A stretch of 64,000 nucleotides of DNA from positions 62,001-126,000 of the forward strand of contig NZ_PYAS01000012.1 in the NCBI RefSeq assembly GCF_003014695.1. Reading direction: 5' to 3'. Position numbers and translations under genes: made by a program. Under the pieces are notes generated by a model that saw only the letters and a list, made by a program, of their open reading frames with translations, ran no database searches and was not told the DNA's origin. Source of the DNA: Dyadobacter jiangsuensis (lineage in GTDB: Bacteria; Bacteroidota; Bacteroidia; Cytophagales; Spirosomataceae). Below are positions 56,239 to 64,000 of the stretch, piece by piece; positions within the stretch are counted from its first letter, which is position 1; every line of letters starts with the position of its first letter.

Positions 56239-58311
56239 TTAATGCTTTGTCCATTGAAAACTGAGGCCGAGGAAATACGATCGGCCGAACGACATCGGTA
56301 CCGGGCCGCCTGTGCTGTGCGCGCCGCCGGTGTCGGTAGAAGTATTCCGGAGGTTGGTGACGTCGAAAAGGTTTTTGATCCCGCCCAGCAGACTGACATA
56401 TTTGCCCAGCGTCTTACTGGCCGTCAGATCGGCCATATGAAAGCTTTCGGTTTCGGCCAGATGGATGTTTACCAGATCGGTGGTTTCGTAAACGGGGCGC
56501 TTGCCCGAGAATTTGTAAAAGAGATTAATGCTCGCACCAGCCTTTTTGAAGGTGTAAAGCAGGTTAGCATTCACTTCCGTTGACCAGACGAACTCAGGCA
56601 GGGAGCCGAAATTCTCCGGGGATTCTGAAAACTCGTTGTAACGGCCAATGTAAGTCGCCCCGATCGTCGCTTGCAGATTCTTCCAGAACAGCTTGTTTTC
56701 AAGCGAAAGGCCTGTGGTTTTGAATAAGTGGATATTCAGATAAGTAGTCTGCGTCCGGTCGTCCGGATCGATGCCGGTGTCGATCAGGTCGTGAAATACA
56801 TTGTAGAAACCGCCGAGCGTGGAGCTGAAGCGCAACCCTTCACGGCTGACGGCCTGCCACACGAGGAATGAGTTGAAGCTATTGGAGTACTCGGCTTTCA
56901 GGTTCACATTTCCATTAATGGAATGCGACGCATCATGAAAATCGAAATACAGCTCGCGCAATGCAGGCGAGCGGAAGCCGCGTGCGTAGCCGAACCGGAA
57001 GTCGAGTGATTTGCTCAATGTAAGCTTACCGTTCAGCGAGGGAATCACCGGAGGAGCGTCGTAAACCGAGTTTTTCAGGAATCGCAAACCGGGCGTGAGC
57101 TTGAAAAACTGCCCGAAGCGGATCTCGGGCGCTACGAACAATGCATATTCATTGATCGTGGGAGTACCATTAATGCGCGCACCGGAGGCATTATTGTTCG
57201 AAAAATCGACTCCCGCCAATACCGAAAGCTGATCGCCGGCTTTGTAAAAGGCCGTCCCGCGAAAAAATGCGGTTTTGAAAATCGATTTATCCTGCGAGCC
57301 GGGCTCCAAAGAGAGCGTCCGGTGGTCGTTGATATCGACATTCGTGCTCAGGGTTCTGCGGGAATAGTCGGTATAGGAGCCTACGGCGGTAAAATTCAGC
57401 CTTTCGCTTGCCTTGATTTCGGATTGTAGCTGATGAAACCAGCGCTTGGTGATGTAGTCCTGATCGGATGCAATACCCGTATTCGGGTTGCGGTTGCCCA
57501 GATCCTTGATCGTTTCGTCGGTGCCATTGAAGCGGTACCACACATTCCACCGCTTGCCTGTGAAGCGGGTACCAGCAGTATAAAGCATCTGGTCTTTGGG
57601 CATCCAGTCTTTTTCACGACCGGTGGAGGCGCCCTGCCAGCCGCCAAAGTTGTTCCTTGTCACATTGCCGGAGAACTGCAAATGTTCATTCTGCCAGGTA
57701 ACACCGACACCTTGATTGTGCGTGCCTTTTTTGGTCAATGCATTGTATTCATCACCCGCAGTTTCTTCCTGTATTCTCGCATTGACAGTGAGTGACTTAC
57801 CGCTGTGTCCCTTTTTAGTAATGATATTGATCACTCCTGCCAGGGCATCGGTTCCATACATGACCGACATCGGGCCTTCGACGATCTCGATGCGTTCGAT
57901 GGTGTTGATATCAATCTGCCCCAGGCTCTCTCGCGTGCTGCCGCGGTCGACCATCGGGATGCCGTCGAGAAGGATTTTGACGCCCTGACCAGACATGCCC
58001 ATGAGCTGAATATCGCTGGTACCGAGGGTCAGGTCATTTGAAAACCGTATTCCGAGCTCGGTATTGAGGATTGTCTGCAAGTTGGTCGCGCCGCGCAGAC
58101 GAATACGCTCGCTGTCGATCGTGCGGACCTGGTATACCGAGTTGCGCAGCGACTGCGGTTCTGACTGGCCGGTGATCACCACCTCGCTGAGAGAATGCGT
58201 GCCCGCGAGATGGGTTGTGTCGGACGATGGGGTAGATGAACCCTCATTGTCCTGTGCCATCAGGCTACTGATTACCAGCAATATCAAAGAGATGGTAAAA
58301 TAATATCTCAC
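56239..58311 (-). CDS. TonB-dependent receptor, probable haem receptor (HmuR-like)
   Basis: 690 residues from a GTG at 58311. No ATG gives the signal peptide (RYYFTISLILLVISSLMAQ). The plug domain (about 40-150) shows SEVVITGQ (TonB box area), MGMSGQGVKILLDGIPMVDR and YGTDALAGVINIITKKG. The rest is a 22-strand barrel ending FGRSYFLGLSFQW, a typical aromatic end. The two HmuY-like genes downstream point to haem as the substrate. No TonB, ExbB or haem transporter gene is in the window. A repeated AT-rich element precedes the gene. Confidence 0.93.
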   Translation of the reverse strand: MRYYFTISLILLVISSLMAQDNEGSSTPSSDTTHLAGTHSLSEVVITGQSEPQSLRNSVYQVRTIDSERIRLRGATNLQTILNTELGIRFSNDLTLGTSDIQLMGMSGQGVKILLDGIPMVDRGSTRESLGQIDINTIERIEIVEGPMSVMYGTDALAGVINIITKKGHSGKSLTVNARIQEETAGDEYNALTKKGTHNQGVGVTWQNEHLQFSGNVTRNNFGGWQGASTGREKDWMPKDQMLYTAGTRFTGKRWNVWYRFNGTDETIKDLGNRNPNTGIASDQDYITKRWFHQLQSEIKASERLNFTAVGSYTDYSRRTLSTNVDINDHRTLSLEPGSQDKSIFKTAFFRGTAFYKAGDQLSVLAGVDFSNNNASGARINGTPTINEYALFVAPEIRFGQFFKLTPGLRFLKNSVYDAPPVIPSLNGKLTLSKSLDFRFGYARGFRSPALRELYFDFHDASHSINGNVNLKAEYSNSFNSFLVWQAVSREGLRFSSTLGGFYNVFHDLIDTGIDPDDRTQTTYLNIHLFKTTGLSLENKLFWKNLQATIGATYIGRYNEFSESPENFGSLPEFVWSTEVNANLLYTFKKAGASINLFYKFSGKRPVYETTDLVNIHLAETESFHMADLTASKTLGKYVSLLGGIKNLFDVTNLRNTSTDTGGAHSTGGPVPMSFGRSYFLGLSFQWTKH

Positions 58312-58322
58312 GGAGGATTTAA

Positions 58323-58378
58323 TTTAGACTAATTATAATTGCAAAGGAAAATATTATTTAGACTAATTACAATTACAA
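58323..58378 (-). promoter_or_regulatory. Direct repeat resembling an iron-regulator operator upstream of the haem operon
   Basis: TTTAGACTAATTATAATTGCAA (58323-58344) recurs as a near copy at 58357-58378 with only two differences, a period of 34 bases. Each copy holds the dyad TTAGACTAA, and AATTATAATT is a perfect palindrome in the first. A -7-like TTCCTTTG (minus, 58342-58349) overlaps the end of the proximal copy. The layout suits Fur-type repression, but the protein is not known. Confidence 0.6.
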
Positions 58379-58441
58379 TGAAATATTTTTTGTGAATGAA
58401 AAATTGAAGACCTCCAAACAGGGATTAAATGCGAAGGATTG

Positions 58442-58972
58442 TTACTTGATAGTCGCTTGCAGATTGACCGTCACGATGTCTTTCAGCTTCCAGTCTTTTT
58501 CGCCGATTTTGTAATCGAGACGATTAACATCAAAAGAGCTCGTGAGCGAATAGCTGCCGTCGGCATTCTTTTTGGCTTCGAATGGCAGGCTCACAGTCCT
58601 GGACACGTCGCGCATGGTTAATGTGCCGATAGCCTGGTACTTGTCGCCTTTCTTCTCGACTTTGGCAGATTTGAAATGGATATCGGGATATTTCTCGACC
58701 CAGAAATACTTGTCGCTCTTCAAATCCTTATCCCGCGAGTTGTTGTTGGTTTTGAAAGTATTAGCCGCGATCCTGACGTCGAATGAAGCGCTTTCCGGGT
58801 TTTTCTCATTAAAAACAGCTTCCCCACGCGGCGCATCGAAGGTGCCGTTGCAAGTACCGAGGATGAATTTGACGCTGAATTTCGTGGAGCCGGAAACGAT
58901 TTTGGATGTTTGAGCGGATACCTGGCCGGCGAAAACGGCAAGGACAATCCACAATGTAAGTTGGAATCGCAT
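58442..58972 (-). CDS. YceI-family protein, exported
   Basis: 176 residues from the ATG at 58972 (MRFQLTLWIVLAVFAGQVSA, signal peptide). An in-frame start at 59062 overlaps the neighbouring gene and has no signal. The YceI barrel is visible: GSTKFSVKFILGTCNGTFDA, RDKDLKSDKYFWVEKYPDIH, AIGTLTMRDVSRTVSLPFEA and DVNRLDYKIGEKDWKLKDIV. It probably binds an isoprenoid-type lipid in the periplasm. It lies 130 bases upstream of the haem receptor gene on the same strand, beyond the receptor's operator-like repeats. Confidence 0.9.
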   Translation of the reverse strand: MRFQLTLWIVLAVFAGQVSAQTSKIVSGSTKFSVKFILGTCNGTFDAPRGEAVFNEKNPESASFDVRIAANTFKTNNNSRDKDLKSDKYFWVEKYPDIHFKSAKVEKKGDKYQAIGTLTMRDVSRTVSLPFEAKKNADGSYSLTSSFDVNRLDYKIGEKDWKLKDIVTVNLQATIK

Positions 58973-58997
58973 TTGAGTTTTTAGTTTGGATGAAATA

Positions 58998-59336
58998 TCA
59001 CAATTCTTCCAGCAGCGACTCGCCTTCCGAACGGTCGCCGGAAGTCCATTGCCATTTTTCATGCATACGGATTTTGCCGTTCGGAAGTTGCTCGGGCGTC
59101 GATTTGCAGATGCCCGTCGTGATCTCGCCCTGATCGTTCACCTGATGGTAACGCATATCCAGGTTTCCCTCCTCGTCCACGAGCGCGATCAGGTGCCCAC
59201 TGCGAATGCGCCCGCCCGTGTACGTGGACGTGACGATGTTTCCCGTTTGTTGATATACAAATTGCATGCCCAGATCCACCTCGCCGTTTTCGGAATTGGA
59301 CAATGGTACGAATACTTTGTTGTTATAATTGATCAT
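58998..59336 (-). CDS. Conserved small protein, often labelled N-acetylglutamate synthase
   Basis: 112 residues, soluble and beta-rich. The start MINYNNKVFVPLSNSENGEV, the middle YTGGRIRSGHLIALVDEEGN and the end GKIRMHEKWQWTSGDRSEGE are recognisable from a small conserved bacterial family that databases often call n-acetylglutamate synthase. It lacks an acetyl-CoA-binding GNAT motif, so I regard that name as unsupported. It is 25 bases upstream of the YceI gene on the same strand. Confidence 0.8.
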   Translation of the reverse strand: MINYNNKVFVPLSNSENGEVDLGMQFVYQQTGNIVTSTYTGGRIRSGHLIALVDEEGNLDMRYHQVNDQGEITTGICKSTPEQLPNGKIRMHEKWQWTSGDRSEGESLLEEL

Positions 59337-59345
59337 AGGAAAAAA

Positions 59346-59382
59346 GCCGTCTTAATGCGCTAAATATAGGTATTAAGACGGC
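59346..59382 (-). terminator. Terminator of the VOC gene
   Basis: GCCGTCTTAAT (59346-59356) and ATTAAGACGGC (59372-59382) form a perfect 11-bp stem. On the minus strand it is followed by TTTTTT. It lies just after the VOC gene stop. Confidence 0.8.
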
Positions 59383-59389
59383 ATTCTGA

Positions 59390-59776
59390 TCAAAGAACTG
59401 AGGTAATCCACCACGTATTGCCGCAAGGATCGGACACGCCGCAACTCCGGCCGTATTCCTGGTCGGCGGGCGGCATAATGCTGGTACCACCGGCTTGGAG
59501 TGCCTTTTCATAGCTCGCATCCGCGTTTTCTACGTACACAAACAGGTTAGCAGGCTGCGCAGGCCATTCGGGGCGCGCGTCGCAGAACATGATGACGCTG
59601 CCGCTGATCGAAACCTCGGAATGTTTGATCATGTCCGGTGCGTCTTCCTGGTAATGGGTAGTGGAAATCGTGCCGTCGAATACTTTGGAAGTGAATTCCC
59701 TGAAACGCGCCGCGCCATCCAGCATCAGATAAGGAATTACAGCCTGGTGGCCATTCGGGATTTTTAGATTGCTCAT
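59390..59776 (-). CDS. VOC-family (PhnB/glyoxalase-like) protein
   Basis: 128 residues with one vicinal-oxygen-chelate unit. PYLMLDGAARFREFTSKVFD, KHSEVSISGSVIMFCDARPE, NLFVYVENADASYEKALQAG and YGRSCGVSDPCGNTWWITS are the family landmarks. The PhnB subgroup usually keeps several metal-ligand positions, but here they are only partly recognisable. The substrate is unknown. It diverges from no gene and has its own terminator. Confidence 0.9.
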   Translation of the reverse strand: MSNLKIPNGHQAVIPYLMLDGAARFREFTSKVFDGTISTTHYQEDAPDMIKHSEVSISGSVIMFCDARPEWPAQPANLFVYVENADASYEKALQAGGTSIMPPADQEYGRSCGVSDPCGNTWWITSVL

Positions 59777-59844
59777 GTCTTTTTTGCTTTTGGTTTAAAC
59801 AAAAGTAGGCGGGCTGTCAGCCCCGAAATTGGAAAAAAACGACA

Positions 59845-60654
59845 TCATACATCGCGGTAACCCATGCCTTCCGCATTGCCGGAAAAGTAGGTTTTCGGAT
59901 GATCGCCTGAAAAAGCCTTGAAATCGTGGATGAAATGGGACTGGTCGTAGTACCCGCATTCATAAGCGATTTCCGTGAGGGATTTCTCCTTGTTACCGTA
60001 TTCATTGAGGGCGGAGTGGAACCGGATGATCCGGCTGAATAGCTTCGGGGTAAAACCGGAGAATGCGAGAAATTTTCGTTCGAATTGCCGGGTGGACAGG
60101 AAACTCTGCGCCGCCAGATCCGGGATTTTGGCCAGACCATTGGAGCGGATCACACTGCTGATCACGGAGAAAACGGCTGGCTCGTGGACTTCATGCTTAC
60201 GGATACGTGCCCTCAAAAATTCGGAAATGATATGAATGCGTTCCGCATGGTCGGCCGCGAGCATGACGCGCTCTTCCAGCTCGGTTCCGGCCTGGCCCAG
60301 GAATGTGGTGAGGTCGGGCATTTGATTACTGAGTTCGGCGGCGGGAATGTTGAAAAGCGCCGGAAGGGCAAAAGGGTAGAGGTATACCCCGAAAATCCCG
60401 AAGTCTTCGCCGATCCGGAACCGGCGGAACGACTGCGATTGCCCGTGAATGCCGGAGCGAAAGGAAAGTTCCGACTGATCGGTTTTCAGGATTTCATCGA
60501 ACCGGCCTTTGAAATGGAATACCATTTCTGCACAGCCGTCGGCCATGGTTTTATGAAAATAGGGTTCGCTGTCGGCCAGATTGTGTTCCAGTACCCAGAA
60601 GAACCGGACGTACCGGGCAAGGTCAGCTGAGGGAAGTATCGTGAAATATTTCAT
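59845..60654 (-). CDS. AraC-family transcriptional regulator
   Basis: 269 residues. The N-terminal effector-like domain (about 1-150, LARYVRFFWVLEHNLADSEP, CAEMVFHFKGRFDE) matches the DUF6597 type. The C-terminal AraC DNA-binding domain (about 165-265) has FLSTRQFERKFLAFSGFTPK and LTEIAYECGYYDQSHFIHDF, both helix-turn-helix parts, ending KAFSGDHPKTYF. It is divergent from the cupin-like oxygenase gene at 60850, which is a plausible target. The effector is unknown. Confidence 0.92.
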   Translation of the reverse strand: MKYFTILPSADLARYVRFFWVLEHNLADSEPYFHKTMADGCAEMVFHFKGRFDEILKTDQSELSFRSGIHGQSQSFRRFRIGEDFGIFGVYLYPFALPALFNIPAAELSNQMPDLTTFLGQAGTELEERVMLAADHAERIHIISEFLRARIRKHEVHEPAVFSVISSVIRSNGLAKIPDLAAQSFLSTRQFERKFLAFSGFTPKLFSRIIRFHSALNEYGNKEKSLTEIAYECGYYDQSHFIHDFKAFSGDHPKTYFSGNAEGMGYRDV

Positions 60655-60735
60655 GCGTAACCTATTTAGTCTATCTGGATTAAGGATATACTTTTATTAT
60701 ATTTTGCGAAATTTATATTTTTGAAATCTGTTTAA

Positions 60736-60743
60736 TACATTTG
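60736..60743 (+). promoter_or_regulatory. Candidate -7 promoter box of the cupin-like oxygenase gene
   Basis: TACATTTG matches TAnnTTTG about 107 bases before the start. The flanking sequence is very AT-rich and no clear -33 TTG lies at normal spacing. Confidence 0.35.
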
Positions 60744-60849
60744 ACCGGATATTTTGAAGGGTTTTAAACTCTGGCCGTTATCCTCCCGTTATAGTTGAAA
60801 ATGTAACGGTATTCCATTAAATAGTCGATTACCTACTCAGTTTCTTGCT

Positions 60850-61704
60850 ATGAAATTAGTGCCAATAGAGAAGCGCACCGGACTTACGCGCGAAGAATTC
60901 ATCGAAAATTACTTAAAACCAAGCCGCCCGGTGGTATTTACCGACCTGGCAAAAGATTGGCCTGCGGTTCAGAAATGGACTTTTGACTGGCTCCGTGAAA
61001 ACCACGGCAGCCTGGATGTACCTCTGGTGGACAACCACATTCACGACGCTGACAAATATTTCCAGATCGCCAAGACTATGAAGTTCGGGGACTACCTGAG
61101 CCTCATCGAAAAAGGGCCTACCGACCTTCGTATTTTCCTTTTTGATATTTTCAAGAAGATCCCCGAGTTGGCAGACGATATCCGTTTTCCGACGATCATG
61201 GACGGCTTTTTGAAATCTTATAAATATGTATTTTTCGGAGGTGAGGGTTCTATCACGAACCTGCATTATGATATGGACTGCTCGAACGTGTTCCTCACGC
61301 AGTTCCAGACCCGTAAGCAGCTGATTTTGTTCTCCCCGGAGGAAAGCCGCCGTTTGTATCACCACCCGTTCACGGTGATGAGCAAAGTGGATCCGCTCAA
61401 CCCGAATTACGAGAAATTCCCGGCATTGAAAGGCGCTACCGGCTATGAAACGATCCTTTACCACGGTGAAACGATCTTCATTCCTTCGCTCTGGTGGCAT
61501 TATATTCGTTATGTCGATGGTGGTTTCAGCCTCGCATTGCGTGCGAATAACTCGATTTTTACAGCTGTCCGCGGCGGTATGAACCTCGTTCGCCATCAGT
61601 TTGTGGATAAAAGCATGACCAAGCTGCTCGGTCTCGACTGGCAGCACTGGAAAGAGAAAAAGGCAGTAGAGAACGCGCAGGAGCTTTTGCAAAAGCAAGC
61701 GTAA
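60850..61704 (+). CDS. JmjC/cupin_8-type Fe(II) oxygenase-like protein
   Basis: 284 residues. N-terminal RPVVFTDLAKDWPAVQKWTF then DWLRENHGS is typical of cupin_8 proteins. The metal site is visible as HYDMD (INLHYDMDCSN region; His and Asp) and a later His in SLWWHYIRYVDGG, the H-x-D...H facial triad of 2-oxoglutarate oxygenases. The lysine/threonine pair for 2-oxoglutarate is not assigned. Relatives hydroxylate protein or small substrates. The gene diverges from the AraC regulator. A perfect hairpin follows it. Confidence 0.88.
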   Translation: MKLVPIEKRTGLTREEFIENYLKPSRPVVFTDLAKDWPAVQKWTFDWLRENHGSLDVPLVDNHIHDADKYFQIAKTMKFGDYLSLIEKGPTDLRIFLFDIFKKIPELADDIRFPTIMDGFLKSYKYVFFGGEGSITNLHYDMDCSNVFLTQFQTRKQLILFSPEESRRLYHHPFTVMSKVDPLNPNYEKFPALKGATGYETILYHGETIFIPSLWWHYIRYVDGGFSLALRANNSIFTAVRGGMNLVRHQFVDKSMTKLLGLDWQHWKEKKAVENAQELLQKQA

Positions 61705-61740
61705 GCAAAATCGGCGCGGGCGGCGAGCCAAAGGCATATC

Positions 61741-61788
61741 GGAACGCATTTCAAAGAAACTAATCTATCTTTGAAATGCGTTCCTTTT
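61741..61788 (+). terminator. Perfect 16-bp inverted repeat: terminator of the cupin gene overlapping the uvrB promoter
   Basis: GGAACGCATTTCAAAG (61741-61756) and CTTTGAAATGCGTTCC (61769-61784) are exact inverted repeats with a 12-base loop, followed by TTTTAT. The right arm also contains the end of a TAnnTTTG box for uvrB. Confidence 0.8.
61766..61773 (+). promoter_or_regulatory. Candidate -7 promoter box of uvrB
   Basis: TATCTTTG matches TAnnTTTG, 36 bases before the uvrB ATG, and overlaps the loop and right arm of the hairpin at 61741-61784. Confidence 0.45.
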
Positions 61789-61808
61789 ATATTGCTTCAC
61801 GACTTGCT

Positions 61809-63827
61809 ATGAACTTCGAACTCACTTCACAATACCAGCCGACGGGCGACCAGCCGGAGGCAATCAAACAACTAGTACAAGGACTTGAAAACGGCGAACC
61901 TGCCCAGACGCTGCTTGGGGTGACGGGTTCCGGAAAGACGTTTACAGTGGCCAATGTGGTGTCGCAAATCAACAAGCCGACCCTCGTATTGAGCCATAAC
62001 AAAACGCTCGCGGCGCAGCTTTACGGGGAATTCAAGCAGTTCTTTCCTACCAACGCCGTCGAGTATTTTATCAGCTACTACGACTACTACCAGCCGGAGG
62101 CATTCATTTCCAGCACCAATACTTACATCGAGAAGGACCTGATGATCAATCAGGAGATTGAGAAGCTGCGGTTGCATACGGTTTCCTCGCTCATGAGCGG
62201 GCGCCGGGATGTGATCGTGGTGGCGTCTGTCTCCTGTATTTATGGTGCGGGAAACCCCTTGGAATACAAGAAGAGCATTGTCAGCGCCAAGTTGGGGGAT
62301 ATTGTAAGCCGGAATCAGTTTCTGTTCAGGTTGGTGGAGATCCTTTACAGCCGGACGGAAGTGGAATTCAACCGTGGTACTTTCCGGGTGAAGGGCGATA
62401 CCGTCGATGTGTTTCCGGGTTATGCGGATTTCGCATATCGTTTTATCTTTTTTGGGGATGAAATCGAGGAAATCCAGCGGATCGAGCCGGAAACCGGCAA
62501 AAAGCTGTCTTCCGAAAAGGCCATAGCCATTTTCCCAGCCAACCTGTTCGTGACAGGCCGCGACGTTTTGAACCAATCCATTAAAGAGATACAGGACGAT
62601 CTGCAAACGCAGATCAAGTATTTTATCGCCGAAGGAAGGCTTGCCGAAGCCGAGCGCGTAAAGGAACGTACCGAGTTCGATATGGAAATGATGCGCGAAC
62701 TGGGCTATTGTTCCGGTATCGAGAACTATTCAAGATATTTTGATAGGAGGATGCCCGGGCAACGGCCCTTCTGCCTGCTCGACTATTTTCCGGAGGATTT
62801 CCTGATGGTGGTCGACGAAAGCCACGTAACGATGCCGCAGATCCGTGCCATGTGGGGCGGCGACCGCTCACGTAAGGAAGCATTGGTGGAGTATGGTTTC
62901 CGTTTGCCTTCGGCATTGGATAACCGACCGCTCACTTTCCAGGAGTTCGAGGACATGACGCCGCAAACCATTTTTGTGAGCGCGACACCTGCGGATTATG
63001 AACTGCGTAAATCGGAAGGCGTCGTGGTGGAGCAGATTATCCGCCCTACCGGTCTGCTGGATCCTGAAATCGAAGTAAGACCAAGCCTGAATCAGATCGA
63101 CGATTTGCTGGAAGAGATAACTGAGCGCATTAAGCTCGGCGACCGTATTCTGGTTACTACTTTGACCAAGCGGATGGCCGAAGAGCTCAGCAAATACCTC
63201 GACCGCGTTGGCATTAAATGCCGTTACATTCACTCGGAAGTGAAAGCATTGGACCGCGTAGAGATATTGCGCGAGCTGCGCCTCGGTATTTTCGATGTGC
63301 TGGTGGGCGTTAACCTCCTGCGTGAGGGCCTCGACTTACCCGAAGTATCGCTCGTTGCCATTATGGATGCCGATAAGGAAGGCTTTCTGCGCGATACCCG
63401 CTCGATGATACAGACTATCGGCCGTGCGGCCCGTAACGATCGTGGGAAGGTGATTATGTATGCCGATACCATGACAGGCTCCATGCAGCTCGCGATCGAC
63501 GAGACAAACCGTCGCCGGAGCATTCAAATGGATTACAACATAGAGAATGGCATTACTCCGAAAACTGTTCGCAAATCGAAAGAGGCCATTATGGAGCAAA
63601 CTTCGGTAGCCGATTCCAAGGTTCGCAAAGTATACGTCGAGCCGGAAGAAGTGCGCATAGCTGCCGATCCCGTGGTTCAATACATGGGCAAAACGGATCT
63701 GCAAAAACTCATGGCCGAAACCCAACGCAAAATGGAAGCTGCGGCCAAGGATCTCGACTTCCTCGAAGCTGCACGCTTGCGCGACGAATTGATGCAGTTG
63801 AAGGCGCGGGTGCAGGAGCAGGGGTGA
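61809..63827 (+). CDS. uvrB: Excinuclease ABC subunit B
   Basis: 672 residues from the ATG at 61809 ([20 protein letters not shown]). An in-frame ATG at 61776 lies in the hairpin and is not conserved. UvrB is the DNA damage-verifying helicase of nucleotide excision repair. Walker A is GVTGSGKT (37-44), the beta-hairpin region is [15 protein letters not shown] (about 87-101), the Walker B-type motif is VVDESH, helicase motif VI is QTIGRAARN, and the C-terminal UVR domain for UvrC contact ([20 protein letters not shown] then [11 protein letters not shown]) closes the protein. Length and order are normal. Confidence 0.98.
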   Translation: MNFELTSQYQPTGDQPEAIKQLVQGLENGEPAQTLLGVTGSGKTFTVANVVSQINKPTLVLSHNKTLAAQLYGEFKQFFPTNAVEYFISYYDYYQPEAFISSTNTYIEKDLMINQEIEKLRLHTVSSLMSGRRDVIVVASVSCIYGAGNPLEYKKSIVSAKLGDIVSRNQFLFRLVEILYSRTEVEFNRGTFRVKGDTVDVFPGYADFAYRFIFFGDEIEEIQRIEPETGKKLSSEKAIAIFPANLFVTGRDVLNQSIKEIQDDLQTQIKYFIAEGRLAEAERVKERTEFDMEMMRELGYCSGIENYSRYFDRRMPGQRPFCLLDYFPEDFLMVVDESHVTMPQIRAMWGGDRSRKEALVEYGFRLPSALDNRPLTFQEFEDMTPQTIFVSATPADYELRKSEGVVVEQIIRPTGLLDPEIEVRPSLNQIDDLLEEITERIKLGDRILVTTLTKRMAEELSKYLDRVGIKCRYIHSEVKALDRVEILRELRLGIFDVLVGVNLLREGLDLPEVSLVAIMDADKEGFLRDTRSMIQTIGRAARNDRGKVIMYADTMTGSMQLAIDETNRRRSIQMDYNIENGITPKTVRKSKEAIMEQTSVADSKVRKVYVEPEEVRIAADPVVQYMGKTDLQKLMAETQRKMEAAAKDLDFLEAARLRDELMQLKARVQEQG

Positions 63828-63891
63828 GTTGCTGCAAGGTTGTGAAATGCAGAGAATTGTTTAAATTTATTCAACGCTTGCCGATTATCTC

Positions 63892-64000
63892 ATGATCAAA
63901 ACATTGATAACGCCGGAAAATACCCATGTTTCATTGGAGGTACCTGCTTCTTTTGTGGGAAAGCAGGTAGAGATAATTGCGTTCACGATCGATGAATCTG
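63892..64000 (+). CDS. Start of a small unknown protein (partial, cut by right edge)
   Basis: An ATG at 63892 opens 36 codons with no stop to the window edge: MIKTLITPENTHVSLEVPAS, FVGKQVEIIAFTIDES. The short swapped-hairpin look and VGKQVEIIAF pattern recall small antitoxin-like proteins of Bacteroidota, but the piece is too short to name a family. A toxin gene would be expected just beyond the window if this is right. Confidence 0.6.
   Translation, partial: MIKTLITPENTHVSLEVPASFVGKQVEIIAFTIDES

Noticed and set aside
60661-60690. TTTAGTCTA near the AraC/cupin promoter, similar to the word in the haem operon repeats
   Set aside because: Only a partial match, single copy, and the rest of the 22-base element is missing.

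Overview
This window reads as chromosomal DNA of a Bacteroidota bacterium, most likely of the order Cytophagales (a Dyadobacter-like or Spirosoma-like organism; inference). Supporting signs are proteins with a type IX secretion sorting domain, several promoter boxes that fit the Bacteroidetes TAnnTTTG -7 consensus, few clear Shine-Dalgarno sites, HmuY-type haem lipoproteins with a TonB-dependent receptor, and PVC-type haem-binding HEAT-repeat proteins. I see no tRNA, rRNA, CRISPR array, prophage or insertion sequence. Most genes are ordinary chromosomal genes.

Layout. 0-6.6 kb: the 5' part of aspS (minus, cut by the left edge), then a likely operon of a lipoprotein, a secreted CocE/S15-type hydrolase and a secreted prolyl oligopeptidase. 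6.8-14.1 kb: four tandem paralogues encoding secreted plant-type leucine-rich-repeat proteins with T9SS tails. 14.3-18.9 kb: rhamnose catabolism (bifunctional aldolase/dehydrogenase and isomerase) facing a GntR-type regulator across a REP-like palindrome. 19-30.6 kb: a DUF6600-type secreted protein, ArfB ribosome rescue factor, MFS transporter, small conserved genes, a large PVC-type cytochrome c lipoprotein, a Uma2-type nuclease, a DUF763 protein with a C-terminal clamp-binding-like motif, and a CNNM/CorC-type membrane protein. 30.6-36.5 kb: SDR, galU, a glucuronokinase-like GHMP kinase, YceI, a LolA-like protein, a DUF433/DUF5615 toxin-antitoxin pair and atpG. 36.6-41.4 kb: atpA with its own promoter, then FKBP and the Prc/Tsp protease.

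41.4-45.6 kb is the most accessory-looking part. A small XRE regulator and a membrane protein diverge from an uncharacterised operon of two lipoproteins around a DsbA-like thioredoxin-fold lipoprotein. The shared control region holds two 17-bp repeats spaced 22 bp apart. 45.7-51.5 kb: a complete RND efflux operon (adaptor, permease, outer-membrane factor). 52.5-54.2 kb: a GNAT-SRPBCC fusion and a YdeI-type protein. 54.2-58.3 kb: a haem-uptake operon (TonB receptor plus two HmuY-like lipoproteins) preceded by a 34-bp-spaced AT-rich repeat resembling an iron-regulator operator. 58.4-64 kb: a second YceI, small enzymes, an AraC regulator, a JmjC-type oxygenase, uvrB, and the start of a small gene cut by the right edge.

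Rho-independent-type hairpins punctuate the map well and support the transcription units proposed. Family names are from recognition of motifs by eye. No database search was run.
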